Below, one piece after another: positions 36,787-44,765 of a stretch of DNA of 64,000 bases. A program made the translations under genes and the position numbers. Source of the DNA: Acidimicrobiaceae bacterium (GTDB taxonomy: Bacteria > Actinomycetota > Acidimicrobiia > Acidimicrobiales > RAAP-2); NCBI GenBank assembly GCA_003132305.1, contig PKXJ01000004.1:86830-150829 (forward strand), given 5' to 3'. A model generated the notes under the pieces. It saw only the letters and a program-made list of their open reading frames with translations. It had not been told where the DNA came from and did not search any database. The number at the start of each line of letters is the position of its first letter. Position 1 is the stretch's first letter.

Positions 36787-37141
36787 CGGCGTCGATCAGT
36801 TCGAGACGGTTTCCCACGGGATCGTCCACGTGACAGCGCCTGGTCTCTGGAATTGACTCGTCGGGTCGGACCTCGACGCCCGCGCCCACAAGTCGGGCGA
36901 TCAGTTCGTCGTAGTTGTCCACAGCGAGCGCGGGGTGCGCCTTCTTCGCCGGGAGAAACTTCGCTTCGACGCCGAGGTGCAGAACGGCCGCGTCTCGTTG
37001 GTACCAGCGACCGCCGCGCGCGGCGAGCAGTGGTGGCTTTTCAAGTTCGTGAAAACCGAGCAACGTCACGTAGAACTCGTCGCAGTGACGCTCGGCACCG
37101 GCGGGAATTGCGAGCTGCACGTGATCGAGTTGCCAAGGCAC
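36773..37141 (-). CDS. VOC/glyoxalase-superfamily protein
   Basis: A 122-residue protein with the two beta-alpha-beta-beta-beta modules of the VOC fold: LDHVQLAIPAGAERHCDEFYVTLLGFHE and HPALAVDNYDELIARLVGAGVEV, ending in HVDDPVGNRLELID. His and Glu residues at the usual metal positions are present. The activity is unknown; relatives include glyoxalases, dioxygenases and fosfomycin-type resistance proteins. GTG start. Confidence 0.85.
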   Translation of the reverse strand: MPWQLDHVQLAIPAGAERHCDEFYVTLLGFHELEKPPLLAARGGRWYQRDAAVLHLGVEAKFLPAKKAHPALAVDNYDELIARLVGAGVEVRPDESIPETRRCHVDDPVGNRLELIDAATLR

Positions 37142-37179
37142 GCCGTAACCTCCAAGAAAAGGCCCCAGAAAAAACCTAG

Positions 37180-37195
37180 TAGTGTTCTACGAGCC
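37180..37195 (+). promoter_or_regulatory. Possible -10 element for bS22
   Basis: TAGTGT at 37180-37185 (or TAGTAG at 37177-37182) lies just before the ATG at 37196. The implied leader is only a few bases, and no Shine-Dalgarno sequence is present, so the mRNA is probably leaderless or nearly so. Confidence 0.3.
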
Positions 37196-37297
37196 ATGGG
37201 ATCACTAATTAAGAAGCGCCGCAAGCGTATGCGCAAGAAGAAGCACAAGAAGATGCTGAAGCGAACCCGCTTCCAGCGTCGCGCCGCCGGCAAATAG
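37196..37297 (+). CDS. Small ribosomal protein bS22 (AURKAIP1/COX24 domain)
   Basis: A 33-residue, very basic protein: MGSLIKKRRKRM followed by RKKKHKKMLKRTRFQRR. This matches the actinobacterial AURKAIP1/COX24-domain protein, identified in mycobacterial ribosome structures as bS22 of the 30S subunit. Complete and of normal length. It is followed 6 bases later by the convergent ispE gene. Confidence 0.93.
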   Translation: MGSLIKKRRKRMRKKKHKKMLKRTRFQRRAAGK

Positions 37298-37303
37298 CTC
37301 CCT

Positions 37304-38059
37304 CTACGCCTCTCTTGGCGTGGTGATGGTCTGGCGAAACTGAACGAGGCCTTCTGGACCCAACACTTCCCACGTCTCGACGCCTTCTTCGAGGTGACCC
37401 TCCACGAACAGCGTCGATCCCGACCCCGCGAGGTGAACCCGGTCGCCGAGCGTCGCCGCCAGCCAGTCCATGGTCTCGCCTAGACGGGGCTCGACGAGGC
37501 GCGCCGCCGCCTCGAGGTGGTTTCTTCCCTGGGGCTTCTCGCCACGTTGCACGAGTTCATCGAAGGCTTGGTAGCACTCGCGCGTGTTCACGCCAAAGTC
37601 GAGCAGCACCAGCGTGACGTCACGTGCTTCAAAGGGCAGCGACGTTACTCGTTCGCCCACGCCCTCAACGAGCGCGCGGCCCCCCACTTGACAGAACGGC
37701 ACGTCGCCGCCGAGCGACTGGGCCACTTCGTTGCTCACGCCCCCGGCCCAGCGAAGAATCGCCGCGGCGTTAGAACTGCCGCCACCGAGTCCCCCGCCGG
37801 GAGGAATGATCTTGTGCAGCGTGACGCCCGCGCGGCGTCCAACGAGGGCGAGCGCCCGCGTAACCAGATTGTGCTCGTCGAGGGGAACCGCCGAGAACGG
37901 GCCTTCAAGGCGCAAGTAGTCGCCGGTCTCATCGACGTCCAGACGGTCAACGAAGTCCAACGAGACCATCTCCGAGCGAAGTTCGTGCAAACCGTCGTCG
38001 CGGCGACGCGTCACTTCGAGGAACCACGTCAACTTCGCCGGCGCCCGTAGTTCCCTCAC
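37304..38059 (-). CDS. ispE: 4-diphosphocytidyl-2-C-methyl-D-erythritol kinase
   Basis: GHMP kinase of the MEP isoprenoid pathway. It has the N-terminal substrate motif APAKLTWFLEVTRRRDDGLHEL and the ATP-binding glycine loop IPPGGGLGGGSSNAAAILRW. At 251 residues it is about 30 shorter than the E. coli enzyme, mainly in the C-terminal half, with a late GSGSTLFVEG motif still present. It overlaps the ksgA stop by 4 bases (GTGA). Confidence 0.93.
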   Translation of the reverse strand: MRELRAPAKLTWFLEVTRRRDDGLHELRSEMVSLDFVDRLDVDETGDYLRLEGPFSAVPLDEHNLVTRALALVGRRAGVTLHKIIPPGGGLGGGSSNAAAILRWAGGVSNEVAQSLGGDVPFCQVGGRALVEGVGERVTSLPFEARDVTLVLLDFGVNTRECYQAFDELVQRGEKPQGRNHLEAAARLVEPRLGETMDWLAATLGDRVHLAGSGSTLFVEGHLEEGVETWEVLGPEGLVQFRQTITTPREA

Positions 38060-38874
38060 TTGGCCGCCACCAGGGCCGCGAACTCTTCGAGCGTCAGCTC
38101 TTCGGGACGGCGAGTCTCCGCGACGCCCGAGCGTTCGAACACGCCCTCACTCGTCCACGCCGAGAGCGAACGGCGCAGCATCTTTCGCCGTTGGCCAAAG
38201 GCCATACGAATGACCGAAAAGAGCTCGTCTTCGCTCACCATCGCCGGGTCGACGCGTACGCGATCGCGCCGCTCTAGCGAGACCAGGACCGAGTCGACGT
38301 TGGGTTTAGGCACGAAGACCGAGGGCGAGACCTTGCCGACGATCTTGGCGTCGGCAAAGTACTGTACGCGCAGCGACACCGCGCCGTAGGCCTCGTCGCC
38401 GGCGTACGCCGCCAGTCGCTCGCCCACCTCCTTTTGCACCATGACGAGCATTCGACGAATGAGCGGCTGGCTCTCTAAGAGGTGCAACACCAGCGGCGTC
38501 GCGACGTTGTACGGCAGGTTCGCTACGACGACGGCGGGCGCGCCACCGAGGATCGCGTCGTAGTCCGCGTCCAGCGCGTTCACGTGATGGACCGCGACGC
38601 CGTGGGGTTCGACGACGGATCGAAGAGGTTCTATTAGGTAGCGATCAACCTCGATCGCGTGCACCGTGGCGCCGGTCTCCACGAGAGCGAGGGTCAGCGA
38701 TCCGAGACCGGCACCAATCTCGAGGACCTGATCACCGGGTCCAACGCCCGAAAGGCGCGCGATTCGTCGCACGGTGTTCGGATCAACCACGAAGTTCTGG
38801 CCGAGGGCTCTCGAGGGTTTGAGTCCGTGGTCCTTTAAGAGCGCGACGAGTTCGCTACGCGTATGAGTCACCAA
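38056..38874 (-). CDS. rsmA: 16S rRNA dimethyladenosine transferase (KsgA/RsmA)
   Basis: Dimethylates two adjacent adenines near the 3' end of 16S rRNA in late 30S assembly. The 272-residue product has GQNFVVDPNTVRRI, SAM motif VLEIGAGLGSLTLAL, the DAD equivalent in NALDADYD, and the catalytic motif IV VVANLPYNVATPLV. Complete. The stop of the PASTA/RlpA-like gene overlaps its start. Confidence 0.96.
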   Translation of the reverse strand: MVTHTRSELVALLKDHGLKPSRALGQNFVVDPNTVRRIARLSGVGPGDQVLEIGAGLGSLTLALVETGATVHAIEVDRYLIEPLRSVVEPHGVAVHHVNALDADYDAILGGAPAVVVANLPYNVATPLVLHLLESQPLIRRMLVMVQKEVGERLAAYAGDEAYGAVSLRVQYFADAKIVGKVSPSVFVPKPNVDSVLVSLERRDRVRVDPAMVSEDELFSVIRMAFGQRRKMLRRSLSAWTSEGVFERSGVAETRRPEELTLEEFAALVAAK

Positions 38875-39695
38875 GAGACTTTGACACTAATTACCCCCAC
38901 CGCGAGTGGCGCCAACTGCGCGAACTGCGTCTCGGCGAGATCGACGACGTGATTGCCGCCCTCATTCTCTCGGTCGGTGATGACGCAGGAAATCCTTTTG
39001 CCGGTGGTGAGATCCTCGACCGTGATTCGCGTGCCCTTGGGTAGAAACCACGTCGCGCACTGGCCGGGAGTGTAGTTGTACCACGTGGCGACCCCGATCT
39101 TGTAGCCCGTGCCGCTGATGACGACCGACGTGGCCTTCACGGGATCTCTCCTTCTCGCCGGCGCGGGGCGGTGCGTGCTCACGCGAACGGTGATCTCGTC
39201 GTGCCAGGAGACCCGCGTCCCCGCGGCCGGGGACTGGGCCAGGGCGACGGTCCAGGTTCTGTTTGAACTCCCTGGTCCGACCGTCTTAAAGTACAGTTGC
39301 GCGCGTCGCATCGCGGCGAAAACGGACGCTTTCGAAAGCCCGATCAGGCGCGGGACCGCGCGCGGGCCGCGCGGCGAGCGCGTGGTGACCGTCAAGGTCG
39401 CCTCGCCGTGCCACGCAATGACGACGCCGGGGCGTGGCAACTGGGCCGCGACCGCCGCCCACCGGTCGTTCGCGCTACCTGGTCCCCTCGTTTCAAAGTA
39501 GAGGCCGTCGTGACGCATTATTCGATAGACCTGGACTCGACTGTGACCAATGAGGTCCGGCATGCGCACGGAGGCGTGCTTGGTAGCGGCGCCGACCGAG
39601 CCCGGCGTGAGTAGTACCAAAGAGGTGGCCAACGCGGCCAGCGTGGTACGAAGTAATCGCGGACGCCTGAGCGCACCGCGTCGTGATGTACTCAG
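38868..39695 (-). CDS. Secreted PASTA-domain protein with RlpA-like double-psi beta-barrel
   Basis: About 275 residues from a CTG start at 39695. That start lies 7 bases after GGAGGA and gives a proper signal peptide (RRPRLLRTTLAALATSLVLL, cut near VGAA). A TTG start at 39632 would leave no basic n-region. Two PASTA repeats follow (MPDLIGHSRVQVYRIMR; VPRLIGLSKASVFAAMR), then an RlpA-like barrel: IGVATWYNYTPGQCATWFLPKGT, CVITDREN and HVVDLAETQFAQLAPL with the Asp expected in lytic transglycosylase-like barrels. It lies between tatD and ksgA, where many actinobacteria have rpfB, so a peptidoglycan-lytic role is likely. Confidence 0.8.
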   Translation of the reverse strand: MSTSRRGALRRPRLLRTTLAALATSLVLLTPGSVGAATKHASVRMPDLIGHSRVQVYRIMRHDGLYFETRGPGSANDRWAAVAAQLPRPGVVIAWHGEATLTVTTRSPRGPRAVPRLIGLSKASVFAAMRRAQLYFKTVGPGSSNRTWTVALAQSPAAGTRVSWHDEITVRVSTHRPAPARRRDPVKATSVVISGTGYKIGVATWYNYTPGQCATWFLPKGTRITVEDLTTGKRISCVITDRENEGGNHVVDLAETQFAQLAPLAVGVISVKVSW

Positions 39696-39809
39696 TTATC
39701 CGTCCTCCGCCAGGACTGCGGGGTTTTTCGATGAATCCCGCCCCGTAACGCTAGGAGAGCGCGAGGGTTTAGGCAACTCGCCCTAAAAATCCATAGAAAT
39801 ACTGGGTTC
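39696..39809 (-). promoter_or_regulatory. Structured 5' leader of the PASTA/RlpA-like gene
   Basis: Three hairpins can be drawn on the minus strand: stems 39761-39765/39777-39781 (GCGAG/CTCGC), 39719-39723/39741-39745 (CGGGG/CCCCG) and 39702-39716 (GTCCTggcggAGGAC). The last one buries the GGAGGA ribosome site. This could be a translational control element or riboswitch-like leader; it does not match the c-di-AMP riboswitch motifs I know. Part may also end tatD transcripts. Confidence 0.4.
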
Positions 39810-40613
39810 CTACTGCATCGGGCCCGGTAATTGGAAGAGCCGCGCCGAGTTCGTGGCCGTGGCCTCTTGGAAGAGGTCGAGGTCTTCATCGCGCAGTTGC
39901 GCCACGTAAGCACCGACGACGGACACGAACGACGGCTCGTTTGGTCGACCCCGGTAGGGCACCGGCGCCAAAAAGGGACTATCGGTTTCCACGTGCAGGC
40001 GATTGAGCGGGACGAGCTTGGCGGCTTCTCTGAGTGATTCGGCGTTTTTAAAGGTGACGACGCCCGAAAGCGAGACGTCACATCCGAGGTCGAGACATCC
40101 CTCCGCGTCGTCGGGCGTCCCGGTGAAGCAGTGGATCACCGTTCGAGGAGGCACGCCCTCACTCTTGAGGATGCCAAAGAGATCGTCGAAGGCGTCGCGA
40201 GCGTGCACCACGAGGGCCAAGTCGAGTTCGTGCGCCAGGGCGATCTGGGCCGAAAAGGCCTGTCGTTGCTGGGTTCTCGGCGAGTGTTCGTAAAAGTAGT
40301 CGAGGCCGCACTCGCCAATGGCCACGAGACGAGCGTGTCCCCTTCTCGCCAGGGCCGCGACCGGTTCGAGGTCGTCCTTCGCGTCGTGAGGGTGAAGACC
40401 TACGGTGGCGTAGATCTCCACCGGACCAGTGAGTGCGGTGATCGCGAGGGCTTCGGCCGAACTCGCGGCGTCGGTGCCGACAACGACGACGCGATCGACA
40501 CCCGCTTCGTGGGCCCGAGCAAGGGTGGCGTCGACGTCACCGTCGCGCGTGTCCTTCGATGATTCAAGGAAGTGGTCTTGCAGGTGACAGTGCGCGTCGG
40601 TCCACCCACTCAT
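39810..40613 (-). CDS. tatD: TatD-family metal-dependent deoxyribonuclease
   Basis: A 267-residue TIM-barrel hydrolase. The metal motif DAHCHL is at the N-terminus; VGLHPHDAK, IGECGLDYFYE, VVHARDAF, IHCFTGTPDDA and ETDSPFLAP follow. It probably acts as a 3'-5' DNase in DNA repair or turnover. The frame continues far upstream, but ATG 40613 starts right at the motif and overlaps the metG stop (ATGA). Confidence 0.94.
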   Translation of the reverse strand: MSGWTDAHCHLQDHFLESSKDTRDGDVDATLARAHEAGVDRVVVVGTDAASSAEALAITALTGPVEIYATVGLHPHDAKDDLEPVAALARRGHARLVAIGECGLDYFYEHSPRTQQRQAFSAQIALAHELDLALVVHARDAFDDLFGILKSEGVPPRTVIHCFTGTPDDAEGCLDLGCDVSLSGVVTFKNAESLREAAKLVPLNRLHVETDSPFLAPVPYRGRPNEPSFVSVVGAYVAQLRDEDLDLFQEATATNSARLFQLPGPMQ

Positions 40614-42139
40614 TCGTCGCTCTTGATGCGAGGAAAGAGCGGGTCGCCCTTCACGACGCTCGCGCCCACGTACTGACCCCAGGTCGCCGACTTGGAAAGG
40701 GGCGCCGCGGCCGGCGAACCCGTAAGGCCAATTCGTCGCCAAATCTCCTCGGCAACGCTCGGCATGGCCGGCGACACGAGAATGGCCACGAGCCGTATGG
40801 CTTCCAGGGCGTCGCCCATGACGGCGTTGAGCGCGGCACCCGGCTCCATCTTCCACGGCGCGTGCAGTTCCAAGTACGCGTTGGTCGCGCCGATGAGATC
40901 CCACGTCACTTCGAGGGCCCGTTGGGGCGCGAAGACCTCCCACGCTTCGCTGGCCGCGTTGAGCGCGACCTCGGCGTCAGCGCGAAGCGACGACTCACTC
41001 TGTGACGCGGGCCCGACGCCGGCACATTTCGACGCGACGACGGTAGTGACGCGTGCGACGAGGTTGCCCAGATTGTTCGCTAAGTCCGTGTTGTAGCGAG
41101 CGACGACGCCTTCGAGGGAGAACTCACCGTCGTTGCCGAGCGCCGTTTCTCGCAACAGGTAGTAGCGAAGTGGATCGACGCCGAACTCCCTCGCGAGCGC
41201 GATGGGCTCGATGTCGGTGACCTTCACGGCGCCCTCGGCGGCCATGGTTTTGCCGAGCTTCTCCCCGCCCACCAAGAGCCAACCGTTGACGTGGACGTGG
41301 TGCACGGGCTCGAGATCCGCCGCCATGCACATCGCCGGCCACCATACGCAGTGAAAACGAAGAATCTCCTTGCCGATCAAGTGATTCGAGTATGGCCACC
41401 AGTTCGCCACTTCGTCGTCGTCGCGGCCGTAACCAATGGCCGTCAGGTAGTTGATGAGGGCGTCGTACCAGACGTAAAAGACGTGGCGCTCGTCCCAGGG
41501 CACGGGCACACCCCAGGAGATGGACGTTCGCGTGATGGAAATGTCGCGTAGCCCCCCCTTGATGAACGCGTGAGCCTCGTTGCGCTTGGTTTCGGGAGTC
41601 ACGAAACCCGGGTGATCGACGTAGTACTCGAGGAGGCGATCTTCGAAGGCACTCAGACGAAAGAACCAGTTCTCTTCTTCCATCTCGGTTAAGGGGCTGT
41701 GGTGAATGGGACACTTACCGTTCTCGCTGACTTCGATCGTGTAGTAGTCCTCGCAACTCACGCAGTAGAGGCCCTTGTAGACGTCCTTGTAGATGTAGCC
41801 GTTCTCGTAGATGACTGAGAGGAACTTCTGCACGGTCGAATAGTGGCGAGGTTCGGTCGTTCGAATGAAGTCGTCGTAACTGATGTTGAGAACGGCCCAG
41901 GCCTCACGAAAGCGCTCGGACACCTGATCAGTCCACTCCTTGGGGGCAAACCCCTTCTTCGCCGCGGCGTCGGCCATCTTTTGGCCGTGCTCGTCGGTGC
42001 CGGTGAGAAATTTGACGTCGTCGCCCGCGAGGCGGTGCCACCGAGCGAGCGCGTCGGCGTTCACCGTCGTGTAGGCGGACCCCACGTGGGGCGCGTCGTT
42101 CGCGTAGTAGATGGGAGTGGTGATGTAGAAGCGACCCAT
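40610..42139 (-). CDS. metG: Methionyl-tRNA synthetase
   Basis: A class I aminoacyl-tRNA synthetase of 509 residues. The HIGH-type motif is PHVGSAYTTVNADALARWH, and the zinc knuckle is CVSCEDYYT with CPIHH. The KMSKS loop is altered to GEKLGKTMAAEG, keeping both lysines. The helical anticodon-binding domain follows. The C-terminal tRNA-binding EMAP-like domain is absent, as in most actinobacteria. It precedes tatD with a 4-base overlap. Confidence 0.96.
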   Translation of the reverse strand: MGRFYITTPIYYANDAPHVGSAYTTVNADALARWHRLAGDDVKFLTGTDEHGQKMADAAAKKGFAPKEWTDQVSERFREAWAVLNISYDDFIRTTEPRHYSTVQKFLSVIYENGYIYKDVYKGLYCVSCEDYYTIEVSENGKCPIHHSPLTEMEEENWFFRLSAFEDRLLEYYVDHPGFVTPETKRNEAHAFIKGGLRDISITRTSISWGVPVPWDERHVFYVWYDALINYLTAIGYGRDDDEVANWWPYSNHLIGKEILRFHCVWWPAMCMAADLEPVHHVHVNGWLLVGGEKLGKTMAAEGAVKVTDIEPIALAREFGVDPLRYYLLRETALGNDGEFSLEGVVARYNTDLANNLGNLVARVTTVVASKCAGVGPASQSESSLRADAEVALNAASEAWEVFAPQRALEVTWDLIGATNAYLELHAPWKMEPGAALNAVMGDALEAIRLVAILVSPAMPSVAEEIWRRIGLTGSPAAAPLSKSATWGQYVGASVVKGDPLFPRIKSDE

Positions 42140-42156
42140 GGGTAGAGGTTAGTGAA

Positions 42157-43020
42157 CTAGCGCGGCTCGTCTCTTCGTATCTCCAGGGCGAGTTGGTACA
42201 CCTCGCGCCGCGCGACGCCCAACACTTCCGCGACGAAGTCGACAGCGTCGCGCGTGGACGCGCCGGCATCGAACTGTTCGACGAGCGCCTCGCGCACGAC
42301 GACGACGTCGACGTCGACGTCGGGCTTGAGGGACACGCCGTCGAGCACGACGACGATCTCACCCTTGACGTCGCGTTGATCCATTAGTTCGGCCACGTCC
42401 AAGAGCGTGCCGCGAACGATTTCCTCGTGGAGTTTGGTCATCTCACGCGCTATCGCCACTCGTCGAGTGGGAAAGAGCGCCGCCAGTTCGTGTAAGACGG
42501 CCTTGAGACGCTGGGGCGACTCGTAGAACACAATGGTGCGTTCTTCGCGCGCCCACTGCTCGTAGCTCGTGATCCGCTCGCTCGACTTGCGCGAGAGGAA
42601 GCCCTCCATAACAAAGCGCTCGGTGGGAAGACCGCTAATGCTCAGTGCGGCGATGACGGCCGACGGACCGGGAGCGGTGGTCACCACAAGACCAGCGTCG
42701 ACCACCGCCGCCACGACGCGACTGCCGGGGTCAGAGATCCCCGGCGTTCCCGCGTCACTGATGAGCACCACCAACTCACCCGCTCGAACTCGTGCGACGA
42801 TCGGGGCACACTCGGCCGCTTCGTTGTGTTCGTGCAACGATCGGAGCCGGCCGCCCGTGGGAATGTTGTGAGCGCTGAAGAGCACTCTCGAGTGACGCGT
42901 GTCTTCGCAGTAGATAACGTCCGCCGCGGCGAAGAGTTCGAGCGCTCGACGAGAGAGATCACCGAGATTTCCGAGCGGCGTCGCGACGAGGACCAACTGG
43001 CCAGCCTTCACCTCATCCAC
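42157..43020 (-). CDS. rsmI: 16S rRNA (cytidine-2'-O)-methyltransferase RsmI
   Basis: Methylates the ribose of C1402 in 16S rRNA. The 287-residue product has LVLVATPLGNLGDLSRRAL, IYCEDTRHSRVL, VLISDAGTPGISDPGSRVV and the loop GPSAVIAALSISGLPTERFVMEGFL. GTG 43020 is chosen because GAGGAAA lies just before it; the longer frame to 43071 would run into the divergent bL37 promoter. Confidence 0.95.
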   Translation of the reverse strand: MDEVKAGQLVLVATPLGNLGDLSRRALELFAAADVIYCEDTRHSRVLFSAHNIPTGGRLRSLHEHNEAAECAPIVARVRAGELVVLISDAGTPGISDPGSRVVAAVVDAGLVVTTAPGPSAVIAALSISGLPTERFVMEGFLSRKSSERITSYEQWAREERTIVFYESPQRLKAVLHELAALFPTRRVAIAREMTKLHEEIVRGTLLDVAELMDQRDVKGEIVVVLDGVSLKPDVDVDVVVVREALVEQFDAGASTRDAVDFVAEVLGVARREVYQLALEIRRDEPR

Positions 43021-43059
43021 GTTGATTTCCTCGTTTGGCTCGCGACACGCTCTACCTAG

Positions 43060-43073
43060 TAACATTGTCACCT
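43060..43073 (+). promoter_or_regulatory. Possible -10 element for bL37
   Basis: TAACAT at 43060-43065 with a possible -35 TTGGCT at 43035-43040 (19-base spacer). Transcription would start 1-2 bases before the ATG at 43074, giving a near-leaderless mRNA. No Shine-Dalgarno sequence is seen. Confidence 0.3.
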
Positions 43074-43157
43074 ATGTCAAAGCGGACCGTGAAGCGCAAA
43101 CTACGCGCTAAGAAGAAGGCCAATCACGGCAAACGGCCGAACTGCGGTCGCGGCTAA
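43074..43157 (+). CDS. Small ribosomal protein bL37
   Basis: A 27-residue, highly basic protein: MSKRTVKRKLRA then KKKANHGKRPNCGRG. The ANHGKRPN core matches bL37, the tiny 50S protein first seen in mycobacterial ribosome structures and often missed by gene callers because of its length. The extra CGRG at the end is unusual compared with the ending RPNA I recall. The gene stands between the divergent rsmI and the convergent GDPD gene. Confidence 0.85.
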   Translation: MSKRTVKRKLRAKKKANHGKRPNCGRG

Positions 43158-43161
43158 GGCC

Positions 43162-44016
43162 TCAACCTAGTTTTCCGTCCCACGCGCAGCCTCGTTCTTT
43201 CAACAGAGCGGCCAGTGGCGTGGGTCGATCACTCACCAGTCCGTCGACGCCCAGGTCCACCAGGCGCGCCATCTCGTCGACGTCGTTGATCGTCCACACG
43301 TGCACGGCCACGCCCGCCTCGTGAGCCGCGTCGACGAATGACTCGGTCACCACTTCCACGTTGGCGAACGTGGCGGGGACTTGAAAGGCGCTGACCGGCG
43401 CCACGACGGGAGTCCCCTCGAGATGGGAAAAGTAGAACGTCGCGGTTTCGTTGGTGGCCGCCGACGTCGCGACGCCCGGGGCCAGTGAACGAAAACGCTG
43501 GATGGCCTCGTCGTGAAAGGACGCCACGATCACCGAGTCCGTGATCTCGAGGCGCTGCAGTTCGTCGCCGAGCAACGACTCGTAGGGCTCGACGTCGGGA
43601 CTCGTGCGTTTGATATCGAGGTTCAAGAGCACGCCCGGAAAAGACGCCGCGACCTCTTCGAGCGTCGCGACGGCGTAACGCCGATCACTCGGAGCGCGGC
43701 CTCGTAGAAGATACTCACTCGCCTCTCGTCCCGGTGTCACGACGTCGCCGTTGATCCACCAGTGCGCGTTGTCCATCTCGTAAAGTTCGGCGAGCGTGAG
43801 CGTGGCGATCTCGCCGTGATGATTCGTCGTGCGATCGACGGAGTCGTCGTGACAGACCACGAGGCGGCGATCCTTGGTCGCGTGCACGTCGAGCTCAATC
43901 GCGCTCGCGCCCACGCTGAGCGCGTGTTCGATCGCGGCCAACGTCGACGAAGGTCCTTCAAAGGAACCACCCTGGTGCGCGAAGGCGATGACCCGGCGCG
44001 CGGTCCACTGGCTCAT
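43162..44016 (-). CDS. Glycerophosphodiester phosphodiesterase
   Basis: A 284-residue TIM-barrel GDPD that releases glycerol-3-phosphate from lipid head groups. It has AFAHQGGSFEGPSSTLAAI (His, usually HRG; here HQGG), SAIELDVHATKDRRLVVCHDDSVDRTT with the catalytic Glu-Asp-His set, and LNLDIK. The C-terminus has VHVWTINDVDEMARLVDLGVDGLVSDRP. ATG 44016 overlaps the stop of the DUF3817 gene by 4 bases. The open frame upstream belongs to the other genes. No signal peptide, so cytoplasmic. Confidence 0.92.
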   Translation of the reverse strand: MSQWTARRVIAFAHQGGSFEGPSSTLAAIEHALSVGASAIELDVHATKDRRLVVCHDDSVDRTTNHHGEIATLTLAELYEMDNAHWWINGDVVTPGREASEYLLRGRAPSDRRYAVATLEEVAASFPGVLLNLDIKRTSPDVEPYESLLGDELQRLEITDSVIVASFHDEAIQRFRSLAPGVATSAATNETATFYFSHLEGTPVVAPVSAFQVPATFANVEVVTESFVDAAHEAGVAVHVWTINDVDEMARLVDLGVDGLVSDRPTPLAALLKERGCAWDGKLG

Positions 44017-44339
44017 TTCGCGGGCAGGCCCCGGGGATAGAGCTTCACGCGCATGCGGTGCTCCAAGTAAAAGGCGAGACCGGGCACGAATCCCGCGAAG
44101 AGCATCAGGGCGAGATAGGACACGTTCAGGCGGAACTTCATCACGAGATTGAAGCACATGATCATGTAGATCGGATAGAGCACAAAACCATGCCCGGCTC
44201 CATCGATCACCACGAAGAGTTTGATATGCGTCCACAACGCGAGGTCGATCTTTTTTAGCAGGGCCGTAACGTAAAGAGTTATAAGCGTCGTGCCAGTAAC
44301 GAATGACATCGTTCGATAGCGCCGGAACGTGGCGTTCAC
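44013..44339 (-). CDS. DUF3817 small membrane protein
   Basis: A 108-residue membrane protein with three hydrophobic helices. FRRYRTMSFVTGTTLITLY and IDGAGHGFVLYPIYMI match the DUF3817 pattern common in actinobacteria, usually in one or two copies. Function unknown. Its GTG start shares one base with the upstream stop (TAGTG). Confidence 0.83.
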   Translation of the reverse strand: MNATFRRYRTMSFVTGTTLITLYVTALLKKIDLALWTHIKLFVVIDGAGHGFVLYPIYMIMCFNLVMKFRLNVSYLALMLFAGFVPGLAFYLEHRMRVKLYPRGLPAK

Positions 44340-44710
44340 TAGTGGCCCCAGAGGCGCTTTTTGGGTACGTGGGACAGTTTCTCCAAGTGGTCGTTGTACG
44401 CCGCGAGGGTGGGATCCTCTTGCTCACTCGCGGCTCTCGCGGCGAAGGCCTCGGCCCGCATACTCTCTTCGTACTCGAGGCGAGTCTGCTCTTGCTCCTC
44501 GGTCACTTTTTCCACGTTCAACAACGCGTACCAACCGAGCACGCCCAGCACGGCGATGACGGGCCACTCGATGGAGTAGAGAAAGCTCAACGAGTTGCCC
44601 TGAACCGCGCGGCCGAGCTGCCACCACGCCGCCGTCGCCGAGAACGTCACCCACAAGATGACGGCCAAGTGTAAAGCGATTGCTCGAGGGGAACAATACT
44701 TGGAGCGCAC
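44339..44710 (-). CDS. Conserved actinobacterial two-helix membrane protein
   Basis: A 123-residue protein. The first helix (IALHLAVILWVTFSATAAWWQLGRA) and the AWWQLGRAVQGNSLSFLYSIEWP segment resemble a short protein found next to DUF3817 genes in actinobacteria; the first part also recalls the start of SURF1. The second helix is VIAVLGVLGWYALL. A charged cytoplasmic tail of about 60 residues with coiled-coil character follows. Function unknown. Divergent from a CtaG-like gene, so a link to cytochrome oxidase assembly is possible but unproven. Confidence 0.68.
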   Translation of the reverse strand: MRSKYCSPRAIALHLAVILWVTFSATAAWWQLGRAVQGNSLSFLYSIEWPVIAVLGVLGWYALLNVEKVTEEQEQTRLEYEESMRAEAFAARAASEQEDPTLAAYNDHLEKLSHVPKKRLWGH

Positions 44711-44765
44711 GGGTCCATCCTACTGAGCCGATCTTCTCTTTAATGAGGCGTCGTAAGATACAAGG

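Noticed and set aside
39696-39809. c-di-AMP (ydaO-type) riboswitch before the PASTA/RlpA-like gene
   Set aside because: Location fits, but the conserved purine-rich segments of that riboswitch could not be found by eye. Kept only as an unnamed structured leader.
44017-44427. Upstream extension of the GDPD reading frame
   Set aside because: It overlaps the DUF3817 gene in another frame on the same strand; the GDPD core begins right after ATG 44016, which overlaps the DUF3817 stop.
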